Positions 17,680 to 26,374 of a stretch of DNA of 43,761 bases are shown here, piece after piece; the first letter of the stretch is position 1; the number at the start of each line of letters is the position of its first letter. The stretch comes from Lachnospiraceae bacterium (GTDB lineage Bacteria > Bacillota > Clostridia > Lachnospirales > Lachnospiraceae). Below the pieces are notes generated by a model, which saw only the letters and a list, made by a program, of their open reading frames with translations, was not told where the DNA came from and made no database searches. A program made the position numbers and the translations under genes. The stretch covers positions 1 through 43,761 of the forward strand of contig JAFVAO010000072.1 of NCBI GenBank assembly GCA_017480445.1. Reading direction: 5' to 3'.

Positions 17680-18675
17680 TTACTGTATTTTCTTCAACAA
17701 TTCTGCATCATACGTATTGGCAAACAACTCCACCGCAGAGGAGGTCGCCTTCTTAAACTCGTCCAGATCCGGATACGTAACGGTCATGCCGGCCTCTTCG
17801 AGCTTCTGAATGTACTCGTTCGTCTGATTTTCGATCAGCTCCCGATCCTTCTCCTGCGCCTTCTTCGCCGCATTTTGCAGGATCTCCTGATCCTCCTTGG
17901 ACAGGCCCTTCCAAACATCCTGACGGATCACAAACAGCATAACGTCATAGCTGTGATTGGTGATGGCCAGATTGGACTGCACTTCGTAGAGGTTATTGTT
18001 GTAAATCACGGGAATCGGATTCTCCTGCGCATCAAATTCGCCCTTGGAAAGCGCTTCATACAGCTTGGTGAACTCCAGAACCTTCGGCTCGGCGCCAAGC
18101 AGCAGCATCGTCTGCATCACGATCTGATTCTCCGGCGTACGGATCTTTAAGCCCTGCATATCCGAAACCGAATTCACCGGTCCGACACTCGCGGAGGTCG
18201 TCACGCACCGGAAACCGTTGTCATAGTGGCCCAGTACTTTAATATTGTAATTGGACAGCTCCTGCTCTGCCTGTACCTCCACATCCCCATCCACGAAGCT
18301 CCACGCCTCGTCAAAATCGTCAAACAGGAACGGGAATGCAGAAATGCCCACATTCGGCGCATAGTTTGCAAAATTGCCGGCGCTGGACGCCGTGATATCC
18401 ACCTGACTGTTCACCACACCGCTGATCAGATCGGCGTCCGAACCAAGCTTTCCGTCCGGATAAATCTCCACTGTAATCCTGCCGTTCGTAGCTGCCTCTA
18501 CTTCCTGCTTAAACAGCTCTGTCGCAACGACTCTCGGATCCGACTCACTGGTCGAAAATCCGGCTTTTAACACAATCGATTTGGAACTGTTCTCTCCGGA
18601 TCCGCCGCATCCGCAAACAAAAAGTCCCAGTCCCATCGTCAACGCCAATACCAGTAATCTGTTTGTCTTCATCAT
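17680..18675 (-). CDS. dctP: Orphan TRAP-type (DctP family) solute-binding lipoprotein
   Basis: The 331-residue protein has a lipoprotein signal with lipobox VCGC (about residues 20-23) and a DctP fold from about residue 35: KAGFSTSESDP, then GRITVEIYPDGKLG, then a GLKIRTPEN motif that contains the family's conserved carboxylate-binding Arg. TRAP binding proteins normally feed DctQ/DctM permeases, but neither is present here. Instead the next gene is a 7TM hybrid kinase 86 nt downstream, so a sensing role is plausible (inference). The start is the first of two tandem ATGs, 7 nt behind AAGGAGG. Confidence 0.92.
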   Translation of the reverse strand: MMKTNRLLVLALTMGLGLFVCGCGGSGENSSKSIVLKAGFSTSESDPRVVATELFKQEVEAATNGRITVEIYPDGKLGSDADLISGVVNSQVDITASSAGNFANYAPNVGISAFPFLFDDFDEAWSFVDGDVEVQAEQELSNYNIKVLGHYDNGFRCVTTSASVGPVNSVSDMQGLKIRTPENQIVMQTMLLLGAEPKVLEFTKLYEALSKGEFDAQENPIPVIYNNNLYEVQSNLAITNHSYDVMLFVIRQDVWKGLSKEDQEILQNAAKKAQEKDRELIENQTNEYIQKLEEAGMTVTYPDLDEFKKATSSAVELFANTYDAELLKKIQ

Positions 18676-18716
18676 GTGTTTTCCTCCTTGATTCGTATGG
18701 AAAAATGATCATATTT

Positions 18717-18745
18717 AGTATAACGGATTTCGGGTCAAAATACAA
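18717..18745 (-). promoter_or_regulatory. Promoter of the dctP-kinase unit
   Basis: TTGTAT and TATACT on the minus strand are spaced 17 bp, about 40 bp before the lipoprotein start codon. Confidence 0.65.
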
Positions 18746-18811
18746 TCCTTATTTCGTATCCCGAGAGAATTTTCACTTGTATCTGCGTATGTACAATGTT
18801 ATGATTAAAAA

Positions 18812-18820
18812 TGTTATAAT
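18812..18820 (+). promoter_or_regulatory. Extended -10 promoter of hflKC
   Basis: TGTTATAAT is an extended -10 element (TGN plus TATAAT). No good -35 is present. Transcription should begin near 18827, the first base of the perfect part of the hairpin that follows. Confidence 0.6.
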
Positions 18821-18875
18821 AGGCGTTTGCGAAACGCCAATTTGGAAGTGCCGAATTGGCGTTTCGCAATTGCCT
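18821..18875 (+). promoter_or_regulatory. 19-bp hairpin at the 5' end of the hflKC transcript
   Basis: TTGCGAAACGCCAATTTGG (18827-18845) pairs with 18851-18869 over 19 positions with one G-U pair around a 5-nt loop; AGGC/GCCT extends it outward. No T tract follows. It may stabilise the mRNA 5' end or be a protein operator at DNA level. Confidence 0.75.
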
Positions 18876-18910
18876 AAAATACTATAAGCAAGAAAGAGAG
18901 GTAACAGGAA

Positions 18911-19870
18911 ATGAATCCAAAACAGGAATCCAAAAAGGCCATTCTTGCGGGGATCCGGATCGGCATTGTGATCCTGCTGATCTTCATGTCCGCCGGCAGC
19001 AGCTATTACAGCGTGTCAGAGCAGCAGAATGCTGTAGTGACCATGTTCGGTGAGTTGGTGCGCACAGACACTGCAGGCCCGCACTTTAAATTTCCCTTCA
19101 TTCAGAAGGTGCGGAAGGTGGACATGACCACCCACGGCATCGGCATCGGTTATGCGGTGGCCGCCAACGGGCAAAATATCGTGGTGCCGGAGGACGGCGT
19201 CATGATCACCTCCGATTTCAATCTGCTCAACATCGATTTTTATCTGGAGTACAAGGTGAGCGACCCCGTGGCTTACCTGTTTAACACATTGGATCCGGAG
19301 GATATCCTGACCAACATCACTCTGGCCAGCATCCGGACCACCGTCGTCAACTATACGGTGGACGAGGCCATGACCACCGGCAAAAGCCAGATTCAGGCCG
19401 AGATCAAATCCCTGATCGCCCAGGAGCTGGAGGAGCACAACATCGGCATGCAGGTTGTCAACATCACGATTCAGGACTCCGAACCGCCCACCCAGGAGAT
19501 CATCGCCGCCTTTAAGGCCGTGGAGACTGCCAAGCAGAGTGCGGACACCGCCAAGAACCAGGCGCTGCAATACCAGAACGAGCGGATTCCGGCAGCAGAA
19601 GCCGAAGCTGACAAGATCGTGCAGGATGCGGAAGCCTACAAGAGCGCCCGCATTGCCGAGGCAGAGGGGCAGGTTGCCCGCTTCAACGCCATGTACGAGC
19701 AATATGAGCTCAATCCGCTGATCACCAAAAAGCGCATGTTTTATGAGACCATCGAAGAAGTACTGCCCGATCTGAAGGTCATCATCACAGACGGCGGCAC
19801 GCAGACCTTGTATCCGATCGAGCAATTCTCTTCGTTCACGACAGATACCACAGCAAGGGAGGTGCAGTAA
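18911..19870 (+). CDS. hflK: HflK, membrane-anchored SPFH/prohibitin-family regulator of FtsH
   Basis: HflK and HflC assemble into a large membrane cage around FtsH protease. The 319-residue protein has one N-terminal membrane anchor (about residues 11-28) and a band-7/SPFH domain starting YYSVSEQQNAVVTMFG, then the conserved AGPHFKFPFIQKV, followed by an Ala/Glu/Gln-rich helical region (about 195-255). It lacks the Gly/Pro-rich N-terminal tail of proteobacterial HflK. hflC follows after 1 nt. FtsH is not in the window. The ribosome site (GAGAGG, 10 nt upstream) is moderate. Confidence 0.92.
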   Translation: MNPKQESKKAILAGIRIGIVILLIFMSAGSSYYSVSEQQNAVVTMFGELVRTDTAGPHFKFPFIQKVRKVDMTTHGIGIGYAVAANGQNIVVPEDGVMITSDFNLLNIDFYLEYKVSDPVAYLFNTLDPEDILTNITLASIRTTVVNYTVDEAMTTGKSQIQAEIKSLIAQELEEHNIGMQVVNITIQDSEPPTQEIIAAFKAVETAKQSADTAKNQALQYQNERIPAAEAEADKIVQDAEAYKSARIAEAEGQVARFNAMYEQYELNPLITKKRMFYETIEEVLPDLKVIITDGGTQTLYPIEQFSSFTTDTTAREVQ

Positions 19871-19871
19871 T

Positions 19872-20741
19872 ATGAAGGCATTTATACGTACACTGCTCAT
19901 CATCATCCTGTTGGCCGCTCTGCTGACTGTCTGCAGTGCATTTTATACCGTCAATCAAAAAGAATATGTCGTTGTTAAACAATTCAACAAAATTGTAGCG
20001 ATCGTGGACAAGCCCGGTCTGCATTTCCGGGTTCCCTACATCCAGAGCTGTCAGCGCGTCTCTGGCGCAGTGCATCTCTATGACATTCCGTCCTCGGATG
20101 TCATCACCAAGGATAAGAAAAGCATGATCACCGACAACTATGTCCTCTGGCAGGTGACTGACCCCACGAAATATCTCCAGACCCTGAACGGGATCGACGC
20201 CAGAGCGGAGGAACGTGTGGAGGCCGCCGTGTACAACGCCACCAAGAACGTGATCTCTTCCCTCTCCCAGGATGAAGTGATTGCCTTCCGCGGCGAGCAG
20301 CTCTCCGCCAGCATCACTGTAGAATCCAACTCCGACATCGGCCAGTATGGCATTGTGATTATCTCCACCCAGATCAAATCTCTGGATCTGCCCGCCGACA
20401 ACAAGGAAGCGGTATACCAGCGCATGATCTCCGAGCGGAGCAATATCGCCGCCGGCTACACTGCCCAGGGACAGGCGGAAGCACAAAAAATCCGCAATGA
20501 AACCGACAAACAGGTCGCCATCAAGAAGGCAAACGCCGAGAAACAGGCTTCTATTCTGGAGGCAGAGGGCGAGGCCGAGTACATGAAGATCCTCGCCCAG
20601 GCCTACAACGACCCTGATAAAGCAGATTTCTACAGCTATATCCGTGGTCTGGACGCTTTGAAAATCTCTCTGAAAAGTGGAGAAAAGACCATCATTCTGG
20701 ATAAGGATTCGGAACTGGTGAAGATCCTGTACGGGAAATAA
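19872..20741 (+). CDS. hflC: HflC, partner of HflK
   Basis: The 289-residue protein starts with a single membrane anchor (about residues 5-24) followed by an SPFH domain: FYTVNQKEYVVVKQFNKIV, then GLHFRVPYIQS, then a charged helical segment (QAEAQKIRNETDKQVAI) and the DALKISLKSGEKTIILD C-terminal strand typical of HflC. It starts 10 nt after a GGGAGG site that sits in the end of hflK, so the two are one operon, closed by a hairpin terminator. Confidence 0.93.
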   Translation: MKAFIRTLLIIILLAALLTVCSAFYTVNQKEYVVVKQFNKIVAIVDKPGLHFRVPYIQSCQRVSGAVHLYDIPSSDVITKDKKSMITDNYVLWQVTDPTKYLQTLNGIDARAEERVEAAVYNATKNVISSLSQDEVIAFRGEQLSASITVESNSDIGQYGIVIISTQIKSLDLPADNKEAVYQRMISERSNIAAGYTAQGQAEAQKIRNETDKQVAIKKANAEKQASILEAEGEAEYMKILAQAYNDPDKADFYSYIRGLDALKISLKSGEKTIILDKDSELVKILYGK

Positions 20742-20774
20742 ACGATTCAAAACAGAATTTTCCTATCAATCAAA

Positions 20775-20824
20775 CAGCCGCCTTGACAATGTTCCAATCG
20801 CATTGCCAAAGCGGCTGATTTTTG
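20775..20824 (+). terminator. Terminator of hflKC
   Basis: Arms CAGCCGCCTTGACAATG and CATTGCCAAAGCGGCTG pair over 17 positions with two mismatches and are followed by ATTTTTG. The gap also separates convergent tex. Confidence 0.85.
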
Positions 20825-20862
20825 CATAAAATGACAAGCTATGTCAATTGTTAAATCTCGCT

Positions 20863-23283
20863 TTAACTTCTGTTTATCTCCTGTCCGCTCTTGATACGCA
20901 TGGTCAGTCCGATCCGCTTTTTCGCCAGATCAACCTCCAGCACCTGCACATCCACAACATCTCCGACGCTCACCGCCTCCAGCGGGTGCTTGATAAAGCG
21001 ATCCGTAATCTGCGAGATATGTACCAGACCGTCCTGGTGCACACCAATATCCACAAAGACACCAAAATCAATCACGTTCCGCACTGTCCCCTTGAGGATC
21101 ATACCGGGCTTTAAATCCTTCATATCCAGCACATCACTGCGCAGGATCGGCTTGGGCATATCGTCTCTGGGATCCCGCGCCGGTTTCTCCAGCTCCTTTA
21201 AGATGTCGGTCAGGGTGATCTCTCCGATGCCCAGCTCCTCTGCCAATGCCTTTTTATCCTTGATCCGCCGTTCCAGTCGGGAGGGCGTTTCTGCCGCCGC
21301 ACGATTCTCTGCCGTGCGTTCCGCTTTCTTCTGCGTTGCAGGCGGCTCCTCGGTCACTGCCAGACCTCCCATCGCTGCCGCCAGCGCTTTCCCCATCGCC
21401 GTGTTGGTATTGCGCACCTGGATCTGTTTTGCCTTGCGCTGCCGGTCACGCTGGTCTGTCTTCGCAGCGCCAGCCACGCTTCCGGATGCAGACCCGCCTC
21501 CCGGGTTGCCGCTCTTTTTCTGTTCTGCGGCCTTCTTCTGCATAGCGCGCACATCGTCCATCGTCAATTCCAGCTGTCCCAACAGCTTCTGCGTTGCCTC
21601 ATAAGATTCCGGATGCACGCTGGTGGCATCCAGCGGATTGTCTCCGCCCGTGATACGCATGAAACCGGCGCACTGTTCATATGCCTTCGGCCCAAGCTTG
21701 GCCACCTTTAACAGTTGCTTGCGATTCGTGAATCGGCCATTCGCCTCGCGATACTCCACGATATTCTTGGCAATGGTCTTATTGATGCCGGAGATGTGCT
21801 CCAGAAGAGACGCGGATGCCGTGTTCAGATCCACGCCGACCTTGTTCACGCTGTCCTCCACCACGCCGTTTAGCGCATCGCTCAGTTTCTTCTGATTCAT
21901 ATCATGCTGGTACTGCCCTACGCCAATGGATTTGGGATCGATCTTCACCAATTCCGCCAGTGGATCCTGCAGACGTCTTGCAATAGAAGTTGCACTTCTT
22001 TGCCCTACATCGAACTGTGGGAACTCTTCTGTTGCAAGTTTACTTGCAGAATATACGGAAGCCCCCGCCTCGTTTACAATCACATACTGCACCGGGCGAT
22101 CCAGCTCTTTTAACAGCTCTACGATCACCTGCTCCGACTCTCTCGATGCGGTACCATTGCCCACAGAAATTAAATCTACATTATATTTCTTGATTAATTT
22201 CTTCAGTTCTGCCTTTGCTTCCTCGACTTTATTTTGCGGTGCAGTGGGGTAAATCACCTTTGTATCCAGCACTTTTCCCGTGGCGTCCACCACAGCCAGC
22301 TTACAGCCGGTTCGGAAAGCCGGATCCCATCCCAGTACAACCTTCCCCGCAATGGGCGGCTGCAGCAGTAACTGCTCCAGGTTCTTGCCGAACACGCTGA
22401 TCGCGCCGTCCTCCGCCTTCTCCGTGAGCTCATTTCGGATTTCTCTTTCAATAGCAGGTGCTATTAAACGCTCATAACTGTCTGTGATCGCCTCCTCCAA
22501 CAAAGGTGTGGTAAATGCGTTATCAGAAGTGATATTTTGTTTCTTTAAATAACGGGTGATATTTTCCACTGGTGCATTGATCTTTACCGTCAGGAACTTC
22601 TCAGCCTCCCCGCGGTTGAGCGCCAGCACCCGGTGTCCGGCAATCTTTTTCACCGGCTCTTCAAACTGATAATACATCTCATAGACACTCTGCGCCTTTT
22701 CGTCCTTCGCCGTGCTGACCACAAGTCCCTCATCCTGTGTCAGCTTCCGAATGAACAGGCGATAATCCGCCTCGTCAGAAACAGCCTCGGCAATGATATC
22801 CTTTGCGCCCTGCAGCGCCTCCGCCACAGTTGCGACGCCTTTTTCCTCCGAAAGATATTTTTCTGCCTCTTTTTCCACCGGTTCCTGCGCGTTTTGCGCC
22901 AAAATATAGTCCGCCAGCCCATCCAGACCCTTTTCCTTGGCCACACTGGCTCTGGTCTTGCGCTTGGGACGGTACGGCCGGTACAAATCCTCCACGACCA
23001 CCAGTGTCTGCGCCGCCAGAATCTTCTCGCGCAGTTCCTCCGTGAGCATCCCCTGCTCCTCAATGCTGCCAAGGACCTGATTCTTCTTGTCTTCCAGATT
23101 CCGCAAGTACAGAAGTCGTTCGTGCAGATTGCGCAGCTGTTCGTCGTTCAGCGATCCCGTGACCTCTTTTCGGTACCGGGAGATAAAGGGAATCGTATTC
23201 CCCTCGTCGATCAGCTTGACCGCCGCTTCCACCTGCCACTTTTCTACCTGTAATTCCTCTTTTAATGTCTGTAAAATATCCAT
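20863..23283 (-). CDS. tex: Tex-family RNA-binding transcription accessory protein
   Basis: Tex is a conserved cytoplasmic nucleic-acid-binding factor, related to eukaryotic Spt6. The 806-residue protein has the N-terminal helical Tex domain (EVTGSLNDEQLR and the YRPKRKTRA motif), a YqgF/RNase H-like domain (about 320-430, VLGWDPAFRTGCKLAVVD), a helix-hairpin-helix segment (LNTASASLLEHISGI) and a C-terminal S1 domain (about 720-790, LKGTVRNVIDFGVFVDIG). Between HHH and S1 is an extra low-complexity, Gln/Lys/Ala-rich stretch of about 90 residues. The start is the ATG at 23283 after GAGGAG; eleven upstream codons are excluded. Confidence 0.95.
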   Translation of the reverse strand: MDILQTLKEELQVEKWQVEAAVKLIDEGNTIPFISRYRKEVTGSLNDEQLRNLHERLLYLRNLEDKKNQVLGSIEEQGMLTEELREKILAAQTLVVVEDLYRPYRPKRKTRASVAKEKGLDGLADYILAQNAQEPVEKEAEKYLSEEKGVATVAEALQGAKDIIAEAVSDEADYRLFIRKLTQDEGLVVSTAKDEKAQSVYEMYYQFEEPVKKIAGHRVLALNRGEAEKFLTVKINAPVENITRYLKKQNITSDNAFTTPLLEEAITDSYERLIAPAIEREIRNELTEKAEDGAISVFGKNLEQLLLQPPIAGKVVLGWDPAFRTGCKLAVVDATGKVLDTKVIYPTAPQNKVEEAKAELKKLIKKYNVDLISVGNGTASRESEQVIVELLKELDRPVQYVIVNEAGASVYSASKLATEEFPQFDVGQRSATSIARRLQDPLAELVKIDPKSIGVGQYQHDMNQKKLSDALNGVVEDSVNKVGVDLNTASASLLEHISGINKTIAKNIVEYREANGRFTNRKQLLKVAKLGPKAYEQCAGFMRITGGDNPLDATSVHPESYEATQKLLGQLELTMDDVRAMQKKAAEQKKSGNPGGGSASGSVAGAAKTDQRDRQRKAKQIQVRNTNTAMGKALAAAMGGLAVTEEPPATQKKAERTAENRAAAETPSRLERRIKDKKALAEELGIGEITLTDILKELEKPARDPRDDMPKPILRSDVLDMKDLKPGMILKGTVRNVIDFGVFVDIGVHQDGLVHISQITDRFIKHPLEAVSVGDVVDVQVLEVDLAKKRIGLTMRIKSGQEINRS

Positions 23284-23321
23284 GCATGCTCCTCGTCTTT
23301 CCTGTGGTAGTTGCAAGATTC

Positions 23322-23350
23322 ATTTTATAGAAAAACTGCACTTTTTTCAA
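23322..23350 (-). promoter_or_regulatory. tex promoter
   Basis: TTGAAA and TAAAAT on the minus strand are spaced 17 bp, about 40 bp from the tex start codon. Confidence 0.65.
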
Positions 23351-23368
23351 GATTTTCTCATCAAGTAT

Positions 23369-23397
23369 TTGCCAAACAGCCCAAAAAGTGGTACAGT
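23369..23397 (+). promoter_or_regulatory. Promoter of the three-gene + cluster
   Basis: TTGCCA and TACAGT are spaced 17 bp, about 25 bp before the start codon at 23422. It is divergent from the tex promoter. Confidence 0.6.
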
Positions 23398-23421
23398 GAA
23401 AGTGGAAAGGTGTCAATAACA

Positions 23422-23772
23422 ATGGACAATCAAGGACTATACCGTGCCGACGTGCAAAATCAACAACTGAACCCGTTTGCCCTTGCCTCATTTATCTGCG
23501 GCATGCTTTCGACTTTCGTGTGTTGCACCGGCATACTTCCCCTTTTCTTCGGAGCGTTCGGCATCCTTTTCGCAGTGCTCTCCAAACGGCTCGGGAAGCC
23601 GACACCGCCGCTGTCCTCCCTGGGATTATTCCTGTCCTGTCTGGGGATTGTGCTGGGGCTTTCCATGTGTGGCTTTGTCCTTTACCAGTATTTGACTGAT
23701 GAAGAATACCGCAACATTGTGAATCAATATTATCAGCAATACAGCAACGGCATATACATGAACAACCTGTAA
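23422..23772 (+). CDS. Small two-TM membrane protein, DUF4190-like
   Basis: The 116-residue protein has an N-terminal hydrophilic stretch, NPFALASFICGMLSTFVCC leading into one membrane segment (about 20-45), a cytoplasmic loop with KRLGKPTPP, and a second segment (about 58-85), then a Tyr/Gln/Asn-rich tail. The pattern fits DUF4190-type proteins, whose function is unknown. The start ATG has a weak GGAAAGGTG site and the upstream 37 open codons lack one. It leads a + cluster with the HExxH protein (28 nt later) and the DUF975 protein. Confidence 0.7.
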   Translation: MDNQGLYRADVQNQQLNPFALASFICGMLSTFVCCTGILPLFFGAFGILFAVLSKRLGKPTPPLSSLGLFLSCLGIVLGLSMCGFVLYQYLTDEEYRNIVNQYYQQYSNGIYMNNL

Positions 23773-23800
23773 GGTTTCCATCGAAAGTGAGGTGTTCGTT

Positions 23801-24319
23801 ATGATGATATCTCCAATCAATCCGCTCCAGGGAGCATCCACCGCTTACAGTGTGGGCAGCAATCCCAACATTTCCGGCGAGACACGCACCGGTACCGGTG
23901 CGCCCATCACGGACGACATGGAGAAAAAATTCCCCGGCCTGCATGACGGCGGCCGCAAGGATCCCAGCGAATGCGAGACCTGCAAGAACCGCAAATATCA
24001 GGACGGTTCCGATGAAATGGTTTCTTTTAAAACAGCCCAGCACATCTCTCCGGAGAGTGCCGGTGTCCGTGTGCGCGCCCATGAGCAGGAGCATGTCGGC
24101 AACGCATATACCGAAGCTGCGCAGAATAACGGGAAGGTACTGCGCGCCTCCGTTGCCATTCACACCGCCATCTGTCCGGAGTGCGGCCGTACCTATGTAG
24201 CCGGCGGTCTCACCACCACCCAGATCAAATACAATAATGAGAAAAATCCTTATCAACAGGATAAAAAAGCCCGCGATTATAATAAATTCGTGGGCATGAA
24301 CGCAGAATACAATACCTGA
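23801..24319 (+). CDS. Putative zinc-dependent HExxH protein with paired CxxC motifs
   Basis: I do not recognise a named protein. The 172 residues contain HEQEH (His94, Glu95, His98), the zincin catalytic motif, inside VRVRAHEQEHVGNAYTEA, plus a CETC pair (Cys58, Cys61) and a CPEC pair (Cys125, Cys128) that could form a structural zinc site. The layout (HExxH helix, then a strand region ending in RTYVAGG) recalls the SprA-related putative metallopeptidases. There is no signal peptide or membrane segment. The start ATG at 23801 follows GTGAGGTG. Flanking genes encode membrane proteins; function and substrate are unknown. Confidence 0.75.
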   Translation: MMISPINPLQGASTAYSVGSNPNISGETRTGTGAPITDDMEKKFPGLHDGGRKDPSECETCKNRKYQDGSDEMVSFKTAQHISPESAGVRVRAHEQEHVGNAYTEAAQNNGKVLRASVAIHTAICPECGRTYVAGGLTTTQIKYNNEKNPYQQDKKARDYNKFVGMNAEYNT

Positions 24320-24333
24320 TCGGAGCAACATGC

Positions 24334-25164
24334 ATGCAGGACACATCGAACTATCTGAGCGGAAAACTATTAAAAGACAAGGCCAAAGAGATCCTGAACG
24401 GCAACTACACGCAGGCAGCGCTTGTCGTATTTCTCATTGGCCTTCTTTCACTGGCAGCGCAATTCCTGGTTGAATTCTCTGCTGGTTTTCTTTTCGCGCT
24501 CATTCTCATTGTCAAGGAAATGTCCTCTTCCTCCCTGACGAGTGACCAGATGCTCATCCTTCTGCAAAATACCGAATACATCAAACAGTATATGGACTTC
24601 TATGCGGTTCTTGAATATATCTTCGTCACGGTTTCCGCAGTCTTTACCGCCGTTTTTAACGTAGGTTTTAGTCTGTTCTGCCTGAACTTGTGCTGCCACA
24701 GAGAGGCACACATCACCGATATTTTCTATGGGTTCCGCAGACAATTCGGCAAATCGCTTGCAATCAGTGTCGTATTTGTGCTGGTCAGCCAATTGTACGC
24801 GTTGCCGGCCAACCTGCTTAATTTCTTTCTCAATCAAAAAGCCGATTTGAAAATGGCACTGTTGTGTCTGGCCATTTTGGTGATCGGCGTTTGTATCTAT
24901 ATACCGCTCAGTCTGAGCATCTCACAGGCTTACCTGCTCCTTCTGGATGTGCCGGAGCGCTCCGTCTCCGAGCTGATCAAGCTAAGTGTACAGATCATGC
25001 AGGGGCATAAGATGCGCCTGTTTCTCGTACAACTCTCATTTCTTCCGCTCATGTTGCTCAGCTTTTGTACAATCGGCATTGCCAACCTGTGGCTGACGCC
25101 CTTCCTGAATGTGACCTGTGCGCTGTTTTTCCTGAACCTCATGCAGACAAGAGCTGCTGCATAG
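24334..25164 (+). CDS. DUF975-family integral membrane protein
   Basis: The 276-residue protein has six predicted membrane segments. The N terminus (LSGKLLKDKAKEILNGNYTQA) carries the LK-x-x-AK-x-x-L-x-G-x-Y/W signature of DUF975 proteins, common in Lachnospiraceae and of unknown function. The central GFSLFCLNLCCHREAHITDIFYGF stretch is another conserved part: the loop that precedes the GF of the domain. It starts 14 nt after the HExxH gene and so is probably translated from the same mRNA. It converges on prfB with only 24 bp between them and no clear hairpin. Confidence 0.82.
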   Translation: MQDTSNYLSGKLLKDKAKEILNGNYTQAALVVFLIGLLSLAAQFLVEFSAGFLFALILIVKEMSSSSLTSDQMLILLQNTEYIKQYMDFYAVLEYIFVTVSAVFTAVFNVGFSLFCLNLCCHREAHITDIFYGFRRQFGKSLAISVVFVLVSQLYALPANLLNFFLNQKADLKMALLCLAILVIGVCIYIPLSLSISQAYLLLLDVPERSVSELIKLSVQIMQGHKMRLFLVQLSFLPLMLLSFCTIGIANLWLTPFLNVTCALFFLNLMQTRAAA

Positions 25165-25188
25165 CCCGCGCACTTATTGTGGACGCAC

Positions 25189-26310
25189 TTATTGCGGCTG
25201 TTCCGCACCGGTGTTGATCCACTTTAGATACCCGTTGATGAACAGATCCAGTCCGCCATCCAGAACGGCGTCCACATTTCCGGTCTCCACCTCGGTACGG
25301 TGATCCTTTACCATCGTGTAGGGCTGCAGCACATAAGACCGAATCTGATTACCCCAGCCGATGTCTTTGATCTCTCCGCGGATATCCGAAAGCTTCTCTA
25401 CATTTGCTTCCTGCTTCAACAAATACAGCTTTGCCTTCAACATCTGCATCGCTTTGTCCTTATTCTGGAACTGACTGCGCTCATTCTGACACTGTACCAC
25501 TGTGCCGGTGGGAATATGCGTGATACGCACCGCAGAGGACGTCTTGTTGATATGCTGTCCGCCGGCACCACTGCTTCGATACGTGTCGATCCGCAAATCC
25601 TTTTCATCGATCTCCACGTCCAAATCCTCTTCAATATCCGGCATCACATCCAGCGAAACGAAAGACGTCTGCCGCTTTCCCTGCGCATTAAACGGGGAAA
25701 TGCGCACCAGACGATGCACCCCTTTTTCAGACTTTAAATACCCGTACGCATTGGTTCCGTTCACCTGAAACGTCACAGACTTAATGCCGGCCTCATCGCC
25801 GTCCAGATAATCCAGAACTTCCACGGTAAACCCTTTGCGCTCTGCCCAGCGCGTGTACATACGATACAGCATCCCTGCCCAGTCGCAGCTCTCCGTGCCG
25901 CCCGCGCCTGCATTCAGCTTCAAAATCGCGTCATTCTTATCATATTCTCCCGAGAGCAGTGTTCCGATACGCAGCTCTTCAAACTCTGCCACGAACGCAT
26001 CCAGCTCCTGTCGGATCTCCGCCGCCATCTCCGGATCCTCGTCCTCGTATCCCATCTCAATCAACGCCAAAATATCTTCATATTGCGTTGCAAGCCGATT
26101 GCACTGCTCCACAGTGTCCTTCAGATTCTTCAATTCCTTCATTTTGAGGTTGGATTTGTCCGGGTCATCCCAGAAACCGGGCGCCTCCATCTCCATCTCC
26201 AACTCCTCAATCCGCTTCGCTTTGTTCTCCAAATCCAGCGAAGCCTGCACTTCTTTTAACCCCTGCTCATAGGACAGGATCTCTGCCTTCATTTGGTCTA
26301 ATTCTACCAT
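25189..26310 (-). CDS. prfB: Peptide chain release factor 2
   Basis: RF2 ends translation at UGA and UAA. The 373-residue protein has the stop-codon reading tripeptide SPF (in VRISPFNAQGKRQTSF), the catalytic GGQ (in SSGAGGQHINKT) and the usual helical domain 1. The reading frame is continuous from the ATG at 26310, which follows GGGAGAT by 6 nt; at the place where many bacteria have an in-frame UGA and a +1 shift, this gene reads TCG CTG GAT TTG, so no frameshift is needed. It lies 64 nt after secA and forms the familiar secA-prfB unit. Confidence 0.96.
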   Translation of the reverse strand: MVELDQMKAEILSYEQGLKEVQASLDLENKAKRIEELEMEMEAPGFWDDPDKSNLKMKELKNLKDTVEQCNRLATQYEDILALIEMGYEDEDPEMAAEIRQELDAFVAEFEELRIGTLLSGEYDKNDAILKLNAGAGGTESCDWAGMLYRMYTRWAERKGFTVEVLDYLDGDEAGIKSVTFQVNGTNAYGYLKSEKGVHRLVRISPFNAQGKRQTSFVSLDVMPDIEEDLDVEIDEKDLRIDTYRSSGAGGQHINKTSSAVRITHIPTGTVVQCQNERSQFQNKDKAMQMLKAKLYLLKQEANVEKLSDIRGEIKDIGWGNQIRSYVLQPYTMVKDHRTEVETGNVDAVLDGGLDLFINGYLKWINTGAEQPQ

Positions 26311-26374
26311 TCAAATCTCCCTTAATAAACAATGCTTTTCGTGATCAAATCAAGATTTAACTTGTAGTTGCAGC

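Noticed and set aside
25957-26310. Hidden programmed frameshift in prfB
   Set aside because: The frame is continuous from a well-placed ATG and no in-frame UGA with a CUU slip codon is present at the usual place.
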